This document shows positions 43,080 to 52,625 of a stretch of DNA of 64,000 nt, piece after piece. The notes under the pieces are model-generated. The model worked only from the letters and a program-made list of their open reading frames with translations, ran no database searches and was not told the DNA's origin. The stretch comes from Kaistella carnis (GTDB lineage Bacteria > Bacteroidota > Bacteroidia > Flavobacteriales > Weeksellaceae), in the NCBI RefSeq assembly GCF_003860585.1, contig NZ_CP034159.1, positions 1,860,001-1,924,000 on the forward strand, written 5' to 3'. How positions within the stretch are numbered: the first letter of the stretch is position 1; each line of letters begins with the position of its first letter. Position numbers and translations under genes: made by a program.

Positions 43080-44054
43080 ATGAAATTTACAAAACCGAAT
43101 AAAAATTGGACAATCGTCTGGTTTATTTTAGCCCTAATTTTCGTGCTTGCTGCTTTGCCTGTTCCACCACAAAAACCCATCAGATATATCGATAGAGAAA
43201 GTGGAGAGGTAAAAACTGAAAATGTTTATGGTGAGAAATGGCTCGATTGGCTATATCATAATCCCGTAGGCGAAGCGACTTTATGGACCATTGCAAAACG
43301 CAAAATTGTAACTTCCCTGTACGGCGATCAAATGGAAAAGCCAGCCTCTGCCGACAAGATCGTGCCGTTTGTAAAAGAATACGACGTAGATATTACCATT
43401 GCTCAGAAACAGAACTTCAAAAGTTTCAACGATTTTTTTATTCGGCAGCTTAAACCGGAAGCAAGACCAATTGTTTCAGATTCATTGGCAGTAGCTTCTC
43501 CTGCCGACGGTAAAATCTTAGCCTACGAGAACGTTAGCAGTTCCGATTTTTATATCAAAGGTTTTCGGTTTAATGTTGACTCATTTTTGGACAATACCGA
43601 ATTAGCTCAAAAATACAAGGACGGCTCGATGATTGTTTTTCGCCTTGCGCCACCCGATTATCACCGCTATCATTTTCCGGTAAGTGGGATGACCTCATCT
43701 TCAAATATTAAAATTGATGGTGATTACTTCTCCGTCAATCCTTTGGCTCTTCGTAAAAAAGCGGAAATATTTTGGCTCAATAAACGGGAATACGGCGTCA
43801 TTCAAACTCCGTTATTCGGCAATGTCGTCATGGTAGAAGTTGGCGCCACAATGGTTGGAAGCATGATTCAAACCTACTCGGGTACGACAGTAAAAAAAGG
43901 GCAAGAAAAAGGATATTTCAAATTTGGCGGTTCTACGGTAGTTCTGTTGTTTGAAAAAGATCAAATTAAAATTGATGCTGATTTATTGACCAATACAGCA
44001 AACAGCCTAGAAACGACCATAAAAATGGGTGAACAGATTGCGATAAAAAAATAA
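43080..44054 (+). CDS. psd: Phosphatidylserine decarboxylase
   Basis: A 324-residue protein. One N-terminal membrane helix (IVWFILALIFVLAALPVP), then SFNDFFIRQLKPEARPI, ASPADGKIL, FRLAPPDYHRYHFPVSG, VMVEVGATMVGSM and YFKFGGSTVVLLFEKD. The GGST motif is the self-cleavage and pyruvoyl-forming site (the Ser becomes pyruvoyl), in place of the LGST of E. coli. Converts phosphatidylserine to phosphatidylethanolamine. Confidence 0.93.
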   Translation: MKFTKPNKNWTIVWFILALIFVLAALPVPPQKPIRYIDRESGEVKTENVYGEKWLDWLYHNPVGEATLWTIAKRKIVTSLYGDQMEKPASADKIVPFVKEYDVDITIAQKQNFKSFNDFFIRQLKPEARPIVSDSLAVASPADGKILAYENVSSSDFYIKGFRFNVDSFLDNTELAQKYKDGSMIVFRLAPPDYHRYHFPVSGMTSSSNIKIDGDYFSVNPLALRKKAEIFWLNKREYGVIQTPLFGNVVMVEVGATMVGSMIQTYSGTTVKKGQEKGYFKFGGSTVVLLFEKDQIKIDADLLTNTANSLETTIKMGEQIAIKK

Positions 44055-44055
44055 A

Positions 44056-44079
44056 AGCCGCCTTATTGCTAAGACGGCT
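44056..44079 (+). terminator. Hairpin after psd
   Basis: AGCCGCCTTA and TAAGACGGCT pair with one mismatch around TTGC, directly after the psd stop; no long T run follows on the plus strand. Confidence 0.55.
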
Positions 44080-44102
44080 GATAATAATGCAGATTGCAGA
44101 AT

Positions 44103-46625
44103 TTAATACATAAACGTCAAACCAGCTCCAAACCCAAACTCACTATCATAGTTTGTGGATATTGAAACCCATTTTTGCACTATATATTTTAGTCCAAAAT
44201 CAAATTCTTTATCAGAATTGACGGCAAAACTTCCGCGAATTCTTGGAGAGATCGGAATTCCTTCTCTGCCTAATTCCAGGCGTACTTTCCCATTGTGATC
44301 AACGTTAGCATCGGCCGTTACCAAAAATGGTAAAATGTACCGAATCCCCGCAATCGCTACGTTTTCATTCTCAGGCATTACATTTTGTCCAAACCAGGTT
44401 TTTGCCAGGTCATGCGTTTTCTGAGTTCTGAAACCGACGTAAGGCATTGCCCATTGGTATTTCCCAAGAAAGCGGCCAACTTTTACACTTCCTTCGTAAT
44501 GATCAAATTTGTAGTTGCTGTGAAATTCATTAACGTTCATCCATCTTGCACCAACCATGGTCATATTTTCAAAATGCAATTTATTAGAAGCAACATCCAA
44601 CATCGCTTTAGTACTGATCATCTGATTCGTTTTCAAAAATTTTCTGTAAGCTGCTTCTTTATTTGGCAGTTGCGGATTCGGTGCTGAATTTTCATACTCG
44701 AAAACTTTTCCCATTCCGCCCATCATGTGGTACAAGATGTGACAATGGAAAAACCAATCGCCATCCTGATTCGCCGCAAACTCGATGGTGTTGGTTTCCA
44801 TCGGTGCCATATCGACCACATTTTTCAGTGGCGAATATTCCCCTTTGGAATTTATCAAACGAAAATCGTGGCCGTGAAGGTGCATCGGATGACGCATCAT
44901 CGAATTATTATACAGTGTAATTCTTACGACCTGACCTTTTTTAATTAAAATTTTGTCACTTTCGGCTACCGTTTTATTATCCAAAGTCCACAGGTAGTTT
45001 CTCATATTTCCTTCCAAAGTGAAATTTAATTCTTTTACATTGTCATCAGGCAAAACTGTTTTGAAGGGAGATTTGAGCATGTTATAATTTAAGCGTTTAA
45101 TACTTTTTTGGTCAGTGGAACTTATATCATGCATGCTGTGATCCATTTTATCATCTTTCATTTTCATATCAGAGTTCATGTCCATTTTGCTATGATCCAT
45201 TTTACTGTGATCTACTTCTTTGTCAGCATCCATTTTCATTTCGCTGTAATCCATTTTGCTGTGATCTCTTTCCTTGGAATCTTTATTCATGTCAGCTTTC
45301 ATATCCATCGCTCCGTGATCCATCTTGCTGTGATCCATTTCCATGTCTGAAGATTTCTCCTTCATTCCCATCATTTCATTCATATGCTTCATCGTCTGCA
45401 TCCTTTGACTTTCTGGAATTTCAGGATACATGACTTCATTCATATCCATCATCTGATTCCCCATGGTCATGGTCATCGGTTTCATATCACCACTCATTTC
45501 CATCATGCCGTTCATCATTTTCATGCCTTCAAAAAGCATTAATTTTGGCAGATTTGGTGCACCAATTTTTTCTCCATCTCCTAAATATAGCGATGCGTGA
45601 CCTTGCCTATCTTCCGACGTGGCACGAAATTCAAAACTTTTATTTTCGGGGATAGTCACTACAATATCGTAGGTTTCAGAAACGCCAACAATCAATCGGT
45701 CAACCTCCACGGGTTCCACTTCGTTCCCGTCATTGCCAATCACAGTGAATTTTCCGCCACCATAATTTAACCAGAAATAAGACGAAGATCCACCGTTAAC
45801 AACGCGCAGATGAACTTTATCACCGGCTTTCAGATTTTTATAATCCGAAGAGATTTTACCATTGATGAGAAAATTATTGTAGTAAACATCGCTCACATCC
45901 ATGGCTTCCATTCGTTTCCATTCATTCAGAAGTTTGGTGCCGAAATGACCGACTTTCGCCGCCTCGGAATAACTTTGAACGGTACCTTTTTTTACTGACC
46001 AATAATCTCCCTGATCCATATGCAGACGACGCATAATTTGTTTCGGATTCTCATCCGTCCATTCTCCTAAAAGCACCGGAATATCAGCATCGAATTTTTT
46101 GTCGGGCTGACCATCTCTTTTTTGGAAAACCAAAATGCCATTCATTCCAATCTGCTCTTGAGTTCCCTCATGAGAATGGTACCAATAGGTTCCGTTTTGG
46201 GAAATACGGAATTTGTAAAGATGCGTTTCACCAGGTTTCACTTCTTTCGTAGTTAAATAGGGAACCCCATCCATTTCATTGGAAAGAATTACGCCGTGCC
46301 AGTGAAGACCTGTGTTTTCTTTCAATTGATTATGCAGATAAATTTCTGCCGTGTCGCCTTCTTTAAAATATAAAGTTGGTGCCTGCAATTTTCCATTCGT
46401 CGAAATGGCTCTAGCGGGTTTTCCGCTAAAATTAACAAGCGTGTCTTTTACGTAAAGATCATAACGAACTGTTTTACCGCCAAAAGAAATTTTGCCATTG
46501 CCATCTTCTTTTGCGGTCTCTTTTTTCTCCACATGCATGGTATGGTCCTGAGAAAACCCCTGAACCGATACGACGAGAAAGAGGAGCGTGCATAATTTGA
46601 AAAAGTTGGGTATCTTATTTTTCAT
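44103..46625 (-). CDS. Multicopper oxidase (CopA type) with Met/His-rich insert and barrel-like C-terminal domain
   Basis: An 840-residue exported protein (signal peptide ending near GFSQ). Copper-site motifs: HWHG at 108-111, HSH at 150-152, HPMHLHGH at 579-586 and HCHILYHMMGGM at 628-639. Residues 369-510 are a spacer packed with Met, His and Asp (DHSKMDH-type repeats), plausible Cu(I) binding. Residues about 670-840, after the oxidase fold is complete, form a separate beta-rich domain with alternating hydrophobic strands ending in an aromatic residue (AGLTFMY), like the CopB/PcoB outer-membrane proteins. It would oxidise Cu(I) in the periplasm. The start overlaps the DUF305 gene by 11 bp. 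Confidence 0.9.
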   Translation of the reverse strand: MKNKIPNFFKLCTLLFLVVSVQGFSQDHTMHVEKKETAKEDGNGKISFGGKTVRYDLYVKDTLVNFSGKPARAISTNGKLQAPTLYFKEGDTAEIYLHNQLKENTGLHWHGVILSNEMDGVPYLTTKEVKPGETHLYKFRISQNGTYWYHSHEGTQEQIGMNGILVFQKRDGQPDKKFDADIPVLLGEWTDENPKQIMRRLHMDQGDYWSVKKGTVQSYSEAAKVGHFGTKLLNEWKRMEAMDVSDVYYNNFLINGKISSDYKNLKAGDKVHLRVVNGGSSSYFWLNYGGGKFTVIGNDGNEVEPVEVDRLIVGVSETYDIVVTIPENKSFEFRATSEDRQGHASLYLGDGEKIGAPNLPKLMLFEGMKMMNGMMEMSGDMKPMTMTMGNQMMDMNEVMYPEIPESQRMQTMKHMNEMMGMKEKSSDMEMDHSKMDHGAMDMKADMNKDSKERDHSKMDYSEMKMDADKEVDHSKMDHSKMDMNSDMKMKDDKMDHSMHDISSTDQKSIKRLNYNMLKSPFKTVLPDDNVKELNFTLEGNMRNYLWTLDNKTVAESDKILIKKGQVVRITLYNNSMMRHPMHLHGHDFRLINSKGEYSPLKNVVDMAPMETNTIEFAANQDGDWFFHCHILYHMMGGMGKVFEYENSAPNPQLPNKEAAYRKFLKTNQMISTKAMLDVASNKLHFENMTMVGARWMNVNEFHSNYKFDHYEGSVKVGRFLGKYQWAMPYVGFRTQKTHDLAKTWFGQNVMPENENVAIAGIRYILPFLVTADANVDHNGKVRLELGREGIPISPRIRGSFAVNSDKEFDFGLKYIVQKWVSISTNYDSEFGFGAGLTFMY

Positions 46626-47097
46626 TTTCTAATCTTTTTATCATTGTTTTCATTTCTTCTATTTCTTTTCTCTGCGCAGAAATGATGCTTTCTGCTAATT
46701 TTTTTACTTCAGGATCTTTAATATCCGCTCTTTCACTTGTTAAAATTGCGATTGAGTGGTGGGGTATCATTCCTTTCATCCAAAAAACATCACCTACGAC
46801 AGGACTTTGCTCGCGAACCAAACCTAGCGCAGCGAAAAACAAACCTACACTTCCCACTATTATTCCAAGGTTTTTTTGCTTATTCTTGTACATTTTTCGC
46901 ATAAAAAAGAACATGATCAAAGCCATCGCAGAAATTCCAAGACATACCATATAAAATCTGGTCATGCTGAAATAAACATGATCCAGTTCATAGGTATTGA
47001 GATACATGGTAATGTACATCGCTACAAATGAGGCAGCAAGCATTAAAACAAATTTGGTGTACACGTTACTTTTTGAGTGGTCCATTGAATTATCCAT
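46615..47097 (-). CDS. DUF305 domain membrane protein
   Basis: A 160-residue protein. Two or three membrane helices (VLMLAASFVAMYITMYL, MVCLGISAMALIMFFFM, GIIVGSVGLFFAALGLV) are followed by the DUF305 signature MKGMIPHHSIAILTSERADIKDPEVKKLAESII, with the paired His residues. DUF305 proteins are often found with copper proteins. Located between the Cu-ATPase (10-bp gap) and the oxidase gene (11-bp overlap). Confidence 0.92.
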   Translation of the reverse strand: MDNSMDHSKSNVYTKFVLMLAASFVAMYITMYLNTYELDHVYFSMTRFYMVCLGISAMALIMFFFMRKMYKNKQKNLGIIVGSVGLFFAALGLVREQSPVVGDVFWMKGMIPHHSIAILTSERADIKDPEVKKLAESIISAQRKEIEEMKTMIKRLENEK

Positions 47098-47107
47098 TAT
47101 TTTATTT

Positions 47108-49603
47108 TTAAATTTTAATGTTTTTCAAACGTAATGAATTGCCGATTACTGATACGGAACTGAAACTCATCGCCAGCGCTGCAATCATGGGTGATAAAAG
47201 GATTCCAAAAACTGGAAATAAAACGCCAGCTGCAATTGGGATTCCTAATATATTATAGCCTAAAGCGAAAAATAAGTTCTGTTTGATATTCTTCATCACC
47301 GCATCACTTAGGTTTCTTGCTTTTACGATTCCGTGCAAATCGCCTTGTACCAATGTGATCATTGCGCTTTCGATTGCAACATCAGTACCGGTTCCCATGG
47401 CGATACCGACATCACTTTTTGCCAGAGCAGGTGCATCATTAATTCCGTCTCCTGCCATTGCTACAATTTTCCCGCTTTGCTGAAGTTTTTCTACTTCCTG
47501 CAGTTTATTTTCAGGTAACATTCCGGCTTTAAAATGGACAAGATTGAGTTCTTTTGCAACCGCTTGTGCAGTATCATGATTGTCACCCGTAAGCATGATG
47601 ACATCAATGCCCTTTTCCATTAATTCTTTAATTGCTTTTGCACTGGTCGGTTTTATTTTGTCACCAATAACGACATATCCGGCAACTTTTCCTTCTACAG
47701 ATAGGTACGAAACTGTTTTCCCCTGTTTCTGAAAATTCTGGGCTTCAGTTTCCATTTCAGAGGTAATTTCAGCCTGGGCATATTCCATCATCTTGGCATT
47801 ACCCAAATCGACTTTTTTGCCGTTGACTTTCCCTTCAACACCTTTGCCTGTAACTGCACTGAAATTTTCAGCATTTACAATTTCTATATTTTGTTCTTTT
47901 CCATATTTTACGGTAGCATCTGCCAAGGGATGCTCACTCATTTTATTCAAAGAAACAATGAACTGTAAAACTTCTTTTTCTGTAAAGTTATCTCCGAAAA
48001 CTCCTATTTTTTCAACGGTTGGTTTTCCCTCCGTGATGGTTCCTGTTTTATCGATGATCAAAGTATCTACCTTGTCCATTTTTTCTAAAGCTTCCGCGTT
48101 TTTTATCAATACTCCATTTTGAGCACCTTTGCCAACACCGACCATTACAGACATTGGTGTTGCTAATCCTAAAGCACATGGACAGGCAATAATCAGCACT
48201 GCAATCGCATTTACAAAAGCATAAACATAAACTGGCTGTGGCCCAAAAACTGCCCAGACTATAAAGGTAATGATCGAAACAAGTACCACGATCGGCACAA
48301 AATAACCCGAAACGGTATCGGCTAATTTCTGGATTGGGGCACGACTGCGACTGGCGTTATTCACCATTTCCACAATTTGAGAAAGTAACGTATCTGACCC
48401 CACTTTTTCGGCTTTCATTAAAAAGGATTGATTACCGTTGATGGTTCCGCTGCTTACTTGGTCGTCTATTGTTTTGGTTACGGGAATTGGTTCACCTGTG
48501 ATCATTGATTCATCTACAGAAGTTTCACCCTCTGTAATTGCACCATCGACAGGAATTTTTTCACCCGGTTTTACCCGGAGAATGTCACCGATCACGATCT
48601 GTTCGATTGTTACTTCTTCTTCAACTCCGTTTTTAACTCTGATAGCTCTGTTTGGGGCGAGTTTTAATAATTCTTTAACCGCGGAATTTGTTTTACTGTG
48701 CGCTCTGGCTTCCAACACTTGTCCTAATAAAACTAAAGTCAAAATCACCGTGGCAGCCTCAAAATAAACGTGAACTGCTCCGGTATGCGATTTAAATTGT
48801 TCCGGGAAAATATCGGGAAAAAACATTCCGAAAACACTGAACAGAAAAGCTGCTCCAGCTCCAATTCCAATCAGTGTAAACATATTGAGATTCCACGTCT
48901 TGATGCTTTTATAGGCACGTTCAAAAAACATCCAGGTTGCATAAAATACAACTGGAATCGACAAAGCAAACTGGACCCAATTCCAGTGTTTTTGCTCCAT
49001 CAAATTATAGAGTGGATTGTTTGGAATCATCTCACTCATCGCCATTATAAAAATGGGTAGCGTAAAAGCTGCAGCAATCCATAGTTTGCTTAATAATTTT
49101 TTATAGGTTTTCTCTTCGGCGGAAATATCAGGCTGCATCGGCACCAAATCCATCCCACAAATCGGACATGCTCCCGGTTCATCTCTTATAATTTCCGGAT
49201 GCATCGGACAAGTCCATTGTTCCGAATTGGAGTTGCTTAATTTTTGCTCTTCAACCAAATCCATTCCGCAGACCGGACAATCACCCGCTTTATCGTAGGT
49301 TTTCTCACCCTCGCAGTGCATTGGGCAGTAGAAAGTTCCGTTTCCTTTTACTTTCGGTTTTTCTTGTTTCGGTTCAATATGGTGATGTTCACCGGGATTA
49401 TGAATGGTATATTGATCACCATCTTTTTTCAGAGCTTCCTGAAATTTTTCGAGGGGAATATGAGAACCCATTTCGATGCTTGCTTCTGCTTTTTCTAAAT
49501 CTACAGAAACGCTTGAAACTCCTTCTATATTAGAGAGTGTTTTTTCTACATGACCCCGACAACCGCCACAAGTCATTCCATGGATATGATAAATGTGTTT
49601 CAT
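47108..49603 (-). CDS. copA: Copper-translocating P1B-type ATPase
   Basis: An 831-residue protein. An N-terminal HMA domain has GMTCGGC (Cys12, Cys15). Two heavy-metal-binding domains follow at about 92-117 (CPMHCEG...CPVCGMDL) and 131-155 (TCPMHPE...CPICGMDL). Eight membrane helices include the CPC motif at 474-476. The phosphorylation site is DKTGT at 518-522, SEHPL at 556-560, and [10 protein letters not shown] near 720. The motifs fit the Cu(I) exporter class. It heads the three-gene run with DUF305 and the multicopper oxidase. Confidence 0.96.
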   Translation of the reverse strand: MKHIYHIHGMTCGGCRGHVEKTLSNIEGVSSVSVDLEKAEASIEMGSHIPLEKFQEALKKDGDQYTIHNPGEHHHIEPKQEKPKVKGNGTFYCPMHCEGEKTYDKAGDCPVCGMDLVEEQKLSNSNSEQWTCPMHPEIIRDEPGACPICGMDLVPMQPDISAEEKTYKKLLSKLWIAAAFTLPIFIMAMSEMIPNNPLYNLMEQKHWNWVQFALSIPVVFYATWMFFERAYKSIKTWNLNMFTLIGIGAGAAFLFSVFGMFFPDIFPEQFKSHTGAVHVYFEAATVILTLVLLGQVLEARAHSKTNSAVKELLKLAPNRAIRVKNGVEEEVTIEQIVIGDILRVKPGEKIPVDGAITEGETSVDESMITGEPIPVTKTIDDQVSSGTINGNQSFLMKAEKVGSDTLLSQIVEMVNNASRSRAPIQKLADTVSGYFVPIVVLVSIITFIVWAVFGPQPVYVYAFVNAIAVLIIACPCALGLATPMSVMVGVGKGAQNGVLIKNAEALEKMDKVDTLIIDKTGTITEGKPTVEKIGVFGDNFTEKEVLQFIVSLNKMSEHPLADATVKYGKEQNIEIVNAENFSAVTGKGVEGKVNGKKVDLGNAKMMEYAQAEITSEMETEAQNFQKQGKTVSYLSVEGKVAGYVVIGDKIKPTSAKAIKELMEKGIDVIMLTGDNHDTAQAVAKELNLVHFKAGMLPENKLQEVEKLQQSGKIVAMAGDGINDAPALAKSDVGIAMGTGTDVAIESAMITLVQGDLHGIVKARNLSDAVMKNIKQNLFFALGYNILGIPIAAGVLFPVFGILLSPMIAALAMSFSSVSVIGNSLRLKNIKI

Positions 49604-49650
49604 TGAAAAATGTTTAAATTAATTGCTCGTGAAAGAAATCCTTAAACCCT

Positions 49651-49697
49651 TCTGACCAACAATGAGAAATTTATATTTCTTTGATTGTTGGACTCAG
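49651..49697 (-). promoter_or_regulatory. Strong hairpin upstream of the Cu-ATPase gene
   Basis: CCAACAAT and ATTGTTGG pair, with AGAAAT/ATTTCT inside (core 49656-49691); the outer TCTGA/TCAGA pair further. It may end the DUF3347 transcript, or attenuate/regulate the downstream ATPase operon. No T run immediately follows on the minus strand. Confidence 0.5.
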
Positions 49698-49781
49698 AAA
49701 AGGTTGTTGAAATTTTGAACATGAACTAACTATTCAACTTTACAATAATCTGAAAATCAGTACATGCATCCTTAAAGTAGT

Positions 49782-50252
49782 TTACTTTATTTCAGATTTC
49801 ACACTGCCACACGTCAACATGGATTTTCCGTAATAAGGATTTTTGACGGCTTTTTCGGCGCTCAACCAGCTTGCATCTGCCATTGGGCAGTACTGAACAA
49901 AAACGGTATCGTCCGCAAGTTTAAAATTTTTCGTGAGTGCAATCATATTTTTAGAAAGACCATTGAATGATTCTCTCTGCGTTTCAATACTTCTGCTATC
50001 TGCGATCGTACTTGCTCCTTTTCTCAAGACATCTAGATTGCCTTCCGATAAAACCTTGTAATCAACCATTGAGGCTGATTTAACAAAAGCATTGGCTGCT
50101 TTAGAAGCGTCATCAGAATTATCTGAGACCAAGGCTGTTTTAATATTCAGGTAGTTTTGATACAGTTTTGAAATCGAAGCATCGTTCTTTTGAGCCGACA
50201 GGTTTAGAATTGAAAATACAGAGAATAGGGTTGTGAAAATTAACTTTTTCAT
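49782..50252 (-). CDS. DUF3347 exported protein
   Basis: A 156-residue protein with a signal peptide (MKKLIFTTLFSVFSILNLSAQ). The DUF3347 domain is helical, ending in VQYCPMADASWLSAEKAVKNPYYGKSMLTCG, where the Cys, Met and His-poor CPM and CG segments fit copper binding. DUF3347 is found alone or fused to CusB-like proteins. It sits in the copper island upstream of the ATPase. Confidence 0.9.
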   Translation of the reverse strand: MKKLIFTTLFSVFSILNLSAQKNDASISKLYQNYLNIKTALVSDNSDDASKAANAFVKSASMVDYKVLSEGNLDVLRKGASTIADSRSIETQRESFNGLSKNMIALTKNFKLADDTVFVQYCPMADASWLSAEKAVKNPYYGKSMLTCGSVKSEIK

Positions 50253-50350
50253 TGTAATAAATTTTAGATTGTTTTAAAATAGAGTAAGTCCAAAAAAATA
50301 TTTGGACACAGTTGAGCATCATTCTTCAAGTAAAAAACGATGGATCGATT

Positions 50351-50728
50351 CTAAATTCTAAAATTACAATAAGAAATAAAGAGAGGAAGTTCTGCTTTGT
50401 CGGGTGGCGCGTTAACCTGTACAGAAAATTGATTCCGTTCTACAATAGGCATCAAAAACTCCGCGTAGATAACTTCAGGAACAATTGCTACTAAAGGAGC
50501 GTTATTTATAAATGAAATATCGGCTTTCTGAGCAACGTCAGTTTTCAAGATCTTAATTTCACTCTTACAACAATCCTTTTCTTTTTTGGTTCCACACAGT
50601 TCACATGTTTTAGAGGAAGAAGTGGAAGAAACAAAAATTTGATCCAGACAATAATGCACGTTATAGACCATCCCGGATGAAAATCCGAAATAGAAGAACG
50701 TAAACATTATGGCCAGATACTTTTTCAA
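50351..50728 (-). CDS. HYC_CC_PP family protein
   Basis: A 125-residue exported or membrane-anchored protein. After a hydrophobic N-terminus comes the name-giving VHYC at residues 24-27, then CELCGTKKEKDCCKSE with the Cys pair, and NAPPD near the end. The family is found in Bacteroidota near metal genes; its Cys/His content suggests metal binding. It lies 98 bp upstream of the DUF3347 gene on the same strand. Confidence 0.8.
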   Translation of the reverse strand: MKKYLAIMFTFFYFGFSSGMVYNVHYCLDQIFVSSTSSSKTCELCGTKKEKDCCKSEIKILKTDVAQKADISFINNAPLVAIVPEVIYAEFLMPIVERNQFSVQVNAPPDKAELPLFISYCNFRI

Positions 50729-51188
50729 TTGATTGATATTGAGTACAAAAATACAAATTTAGAATTAAAAAAAACTTTAGCAATTATTTATTAATCTTAT
50801 GAGTATGATATTTAATAATATATCCAAAGCGAATTGATAGAGCAATAATTACACCGAACTAAGGGATTATCTCATGAGATTGAGAGATTAATTGAAATCA
50901 TCATTCAGCGCTCATGATTTTCGAAATTATCCAGAATATATTTTCTGCCGTAATATTTGAAACCATCAACACCTGTGATAAAAATATAGCGTGGACTGAA
51001 ATCAATATAAAACAAAAAGAATTAGACCATCCTATGAATCTATTGTACACAGGAACCAAAGATCAAGGTGGAGATTTTTCGGAATAAAATATTCGTCCTC
51101 CATTTCTCAACTAACTTTCAGTGGGACAAACATCGTATTACTTTTTGAAAGCAATATAAATGAGGTTCTTGTCTTTCAAAAGTTCTGT
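50729..51188. other. 460-bp stretch with no intact gene; possible gene remnants
   Basis: Nothing of ordinary length is coded here. On the minus strand 50905-51021 is open for 38 codons and reads FFLFYIDFSPRYIFITG..., ending in DNFENHER; this looks protein-like, but it has no start. On the plus strand 50914-51087 is a 57-codon ORF from an ATG without clear homology. Decay of an older gene is possible. No RNA gene or repeat was seen. Confidence 0.3.
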
Positions 51189-51608
51189 TTAATTAAAAAC
51201 ATTAACCGCGAGAATCACGATCGCAACACCAATAACCATGGAAATTTTCCCCAGGAGCTCTATCCGCTTTAGAGTTGCAAGGTCTTGATTTTGATAATTA
51301 TTCCGGGCTCCGAGGTTGATAAGAATGATCAATACCACCAAAACAACAAATAATACCAGTTTCGCAATTAAAAGTGGCAAGGTCAAAATGACGGGCCAAT
51401 AGGGAATGATGAGATAGATTCCAGAACCAAGTAGCACAACGGTCCCCACCGTTCCCATAAGACTTAAACCTTTCGTTTGAGTTTTGAATGTCTCGGCTTC
51501 GGCTAGTGTTAATTTAGATAAAGTAGGTCCTAAAAACATATGCGCAAAACTGGTTCCTACGCCCATGGCCAAACCAATAAAGTGAAGAATTAACATCGTT
51601 TCTTTCAT
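51189..51608 (-). CDS. Four-helix membrane protein (CopD/DUF2269-like)
   Basis: A 139-residue protein with four membrane helices at about residues 5-25, 47-68, 72-98 and 115-137. His8 in ILHFIGLAMGVG and His23 in SFAHMFLG could bind heme or metal. The pattern resembles small CopD/DUF2269-like proteins, but the assignment is loose. Located between HYC_CC_PP and azurin in the copper island. Confidence 0.75.
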   Translation of the reverse strand: MKETMLILHFIGLAMGVGTSFAHMFLGPTLSKLTLAEAETFKTQTKGLSLMGTVGTVVLLGSGIYLIIPYWPVILTLPLLIAKLVLFVVLVVLIILINLGARNNYQNQDLATLKRIELLGKISMVIGVAIVILAVNVFN

Positions 51609-51710
51609 TTCTAAAATTTAATTTTATTTTTTGTAAGTTTAAATAATTTACTAATTAACTTGAATTATTTCTGGGCAGAAATTCGACTTTAATGAATTGA
51701 GCGTAAAAAA

Positions 51711-51744
51711 TAAAAGGATCAGTAAAAACTTACCAATCCTTTTA
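51711..51744 (-). terminator. Terminator after azurin
   Basis: TAAAAGGAT and ATCCTTTTA form a perfect 9-bp stem with AGT/ACT inside; on the minus strand a T-rich run follows. Confidence 0.85.
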
Positions 51745-51779
51745 TTTAAAAAATCCAAGAGATTACAAATCTCTAAAAA

Positions 51780-52304
51780 TTATTTTACATTGAATTTCCC
51801 TTTCATCATAGAATAATGTCCTGGGAATGAACAAAGGAAATCATACGTTCCTTTTTCTGGCGCCTGGAAAGTTATTGTGTCACTTTCTCCACCACCAAGT
51901 AGTTTGGTGCGCGCGATAATTTCACTGGTGTCCGTTGGAATATATCCATCTTTCTGATTTTTCGCTGCTTCAGCTTCGAATTTTTCAAGATCAGTCCCAT
52001 TTTTTAACAGCACGAAGTTGTGTCCCATGGACGCGGCCGGCATTGTTCCGGTGTGGTTTAAAGTAAGAACAACCGTTTGCCCTTCATAAACATCAATTTC
52101 TGAAAGATCATACTGCATCTTATCATTGCCATTCAATGTGATCTTGATCGTGTCCTGCTTAGCAGCGTCATCGACATCATTGGTAACAGTCTCAACGGGA
52201 GCTTCAGTTACCACTTCATTTTTTTCAGTTTTGTTACAAGAAATTAGAAGCGTACTGCTAATTGCTAATAACGCCAAAACGGATTTGATTTTTGAATATT
52301 TCAT
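51780..52304 (-). CDS. Azurin-like blue copper lipoprotein
   Basis: A 174-residue protein. Lipoprotein signal with Cys23 (LLISCNK). The cupredoxin domain covers residues 50-174. Copper ligands are His95 (MGHNFVLL), Cys158, His163 and Met167 (FLCSFPGHYSMMKG), the azurin order and spacing. It should carry electrons in the periplasm. A promoter with both elements lies upstream, and its own terminator follows, so it is a separate unit at the edge of the copper island. Confidence 0.94.
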   Translation of the reverse strand: MKYSKIKSVLALLAISSTLLISCNKTEKNEVVTEAPVETVTNDVDDAAKQDTIKITLNGNDKMQYDLSEIDVYEGQTVVLTLNHTGTMPAASMGHNFVLLKNGTDLEKFEAEAAKNQKDGYIPTDTSEIIARTKLLGGGESDTITFQAPEKGTYDFLCSFPGHYSMMKGKFNVK

Positions 52305-52320
52305 ATTGTAATATTTTTAA

Positions 52321-52351
52321 CAAATATAGCTAATAAATATGAATTAAGCAA
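52321..52351 (-). promoter_or_regulatory. Azurin promoter (TTG-N20-TATATTTG)
   Basis: On the minus strand -33 TTG (52349-52351) and -7 TATATTTG (52321-52328) are separated by 20 nt, and the -7 element lies 16 bp before the ATG at 52304. Confidence 0.7.
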
Positions 52352-52625
52352 GTTCAAATTTGAATAGTACCGAATGAAATCGAGTAAACTGCATTAACAA
52401 AAGGTCTATAACTTTTAATTTTCGTAAAATGATTGCCGTAGTTAAGTTAAATCCAACAATGCTATTTTTAATTATCTGGAAGCAATTTACTTATACAGTA
52501 TTTATTAACAGCAATTTAACTCCAATATTTTTAAAAATAGTATACAAAGAGATTCTAAATTATATTTATTAAAAGTTGAAAATCACCATTCGTTATGCGA
52601 GCTGCTTATTTACTTTTAATATAAA
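52352..52625. other. AT-rich spacer without features
   Basis: Between the azurin promoter and the stop of the EamA gene I see no reading frame, repeat or structured RNA. Confidence 0.5.

Noticed and set aside
45108..45350. 80-codon plus-strand frame rich in His and Phe
   Set aside because: It is the complement of the Met/His/Asp-rich repeat in the multicopper oxidase.
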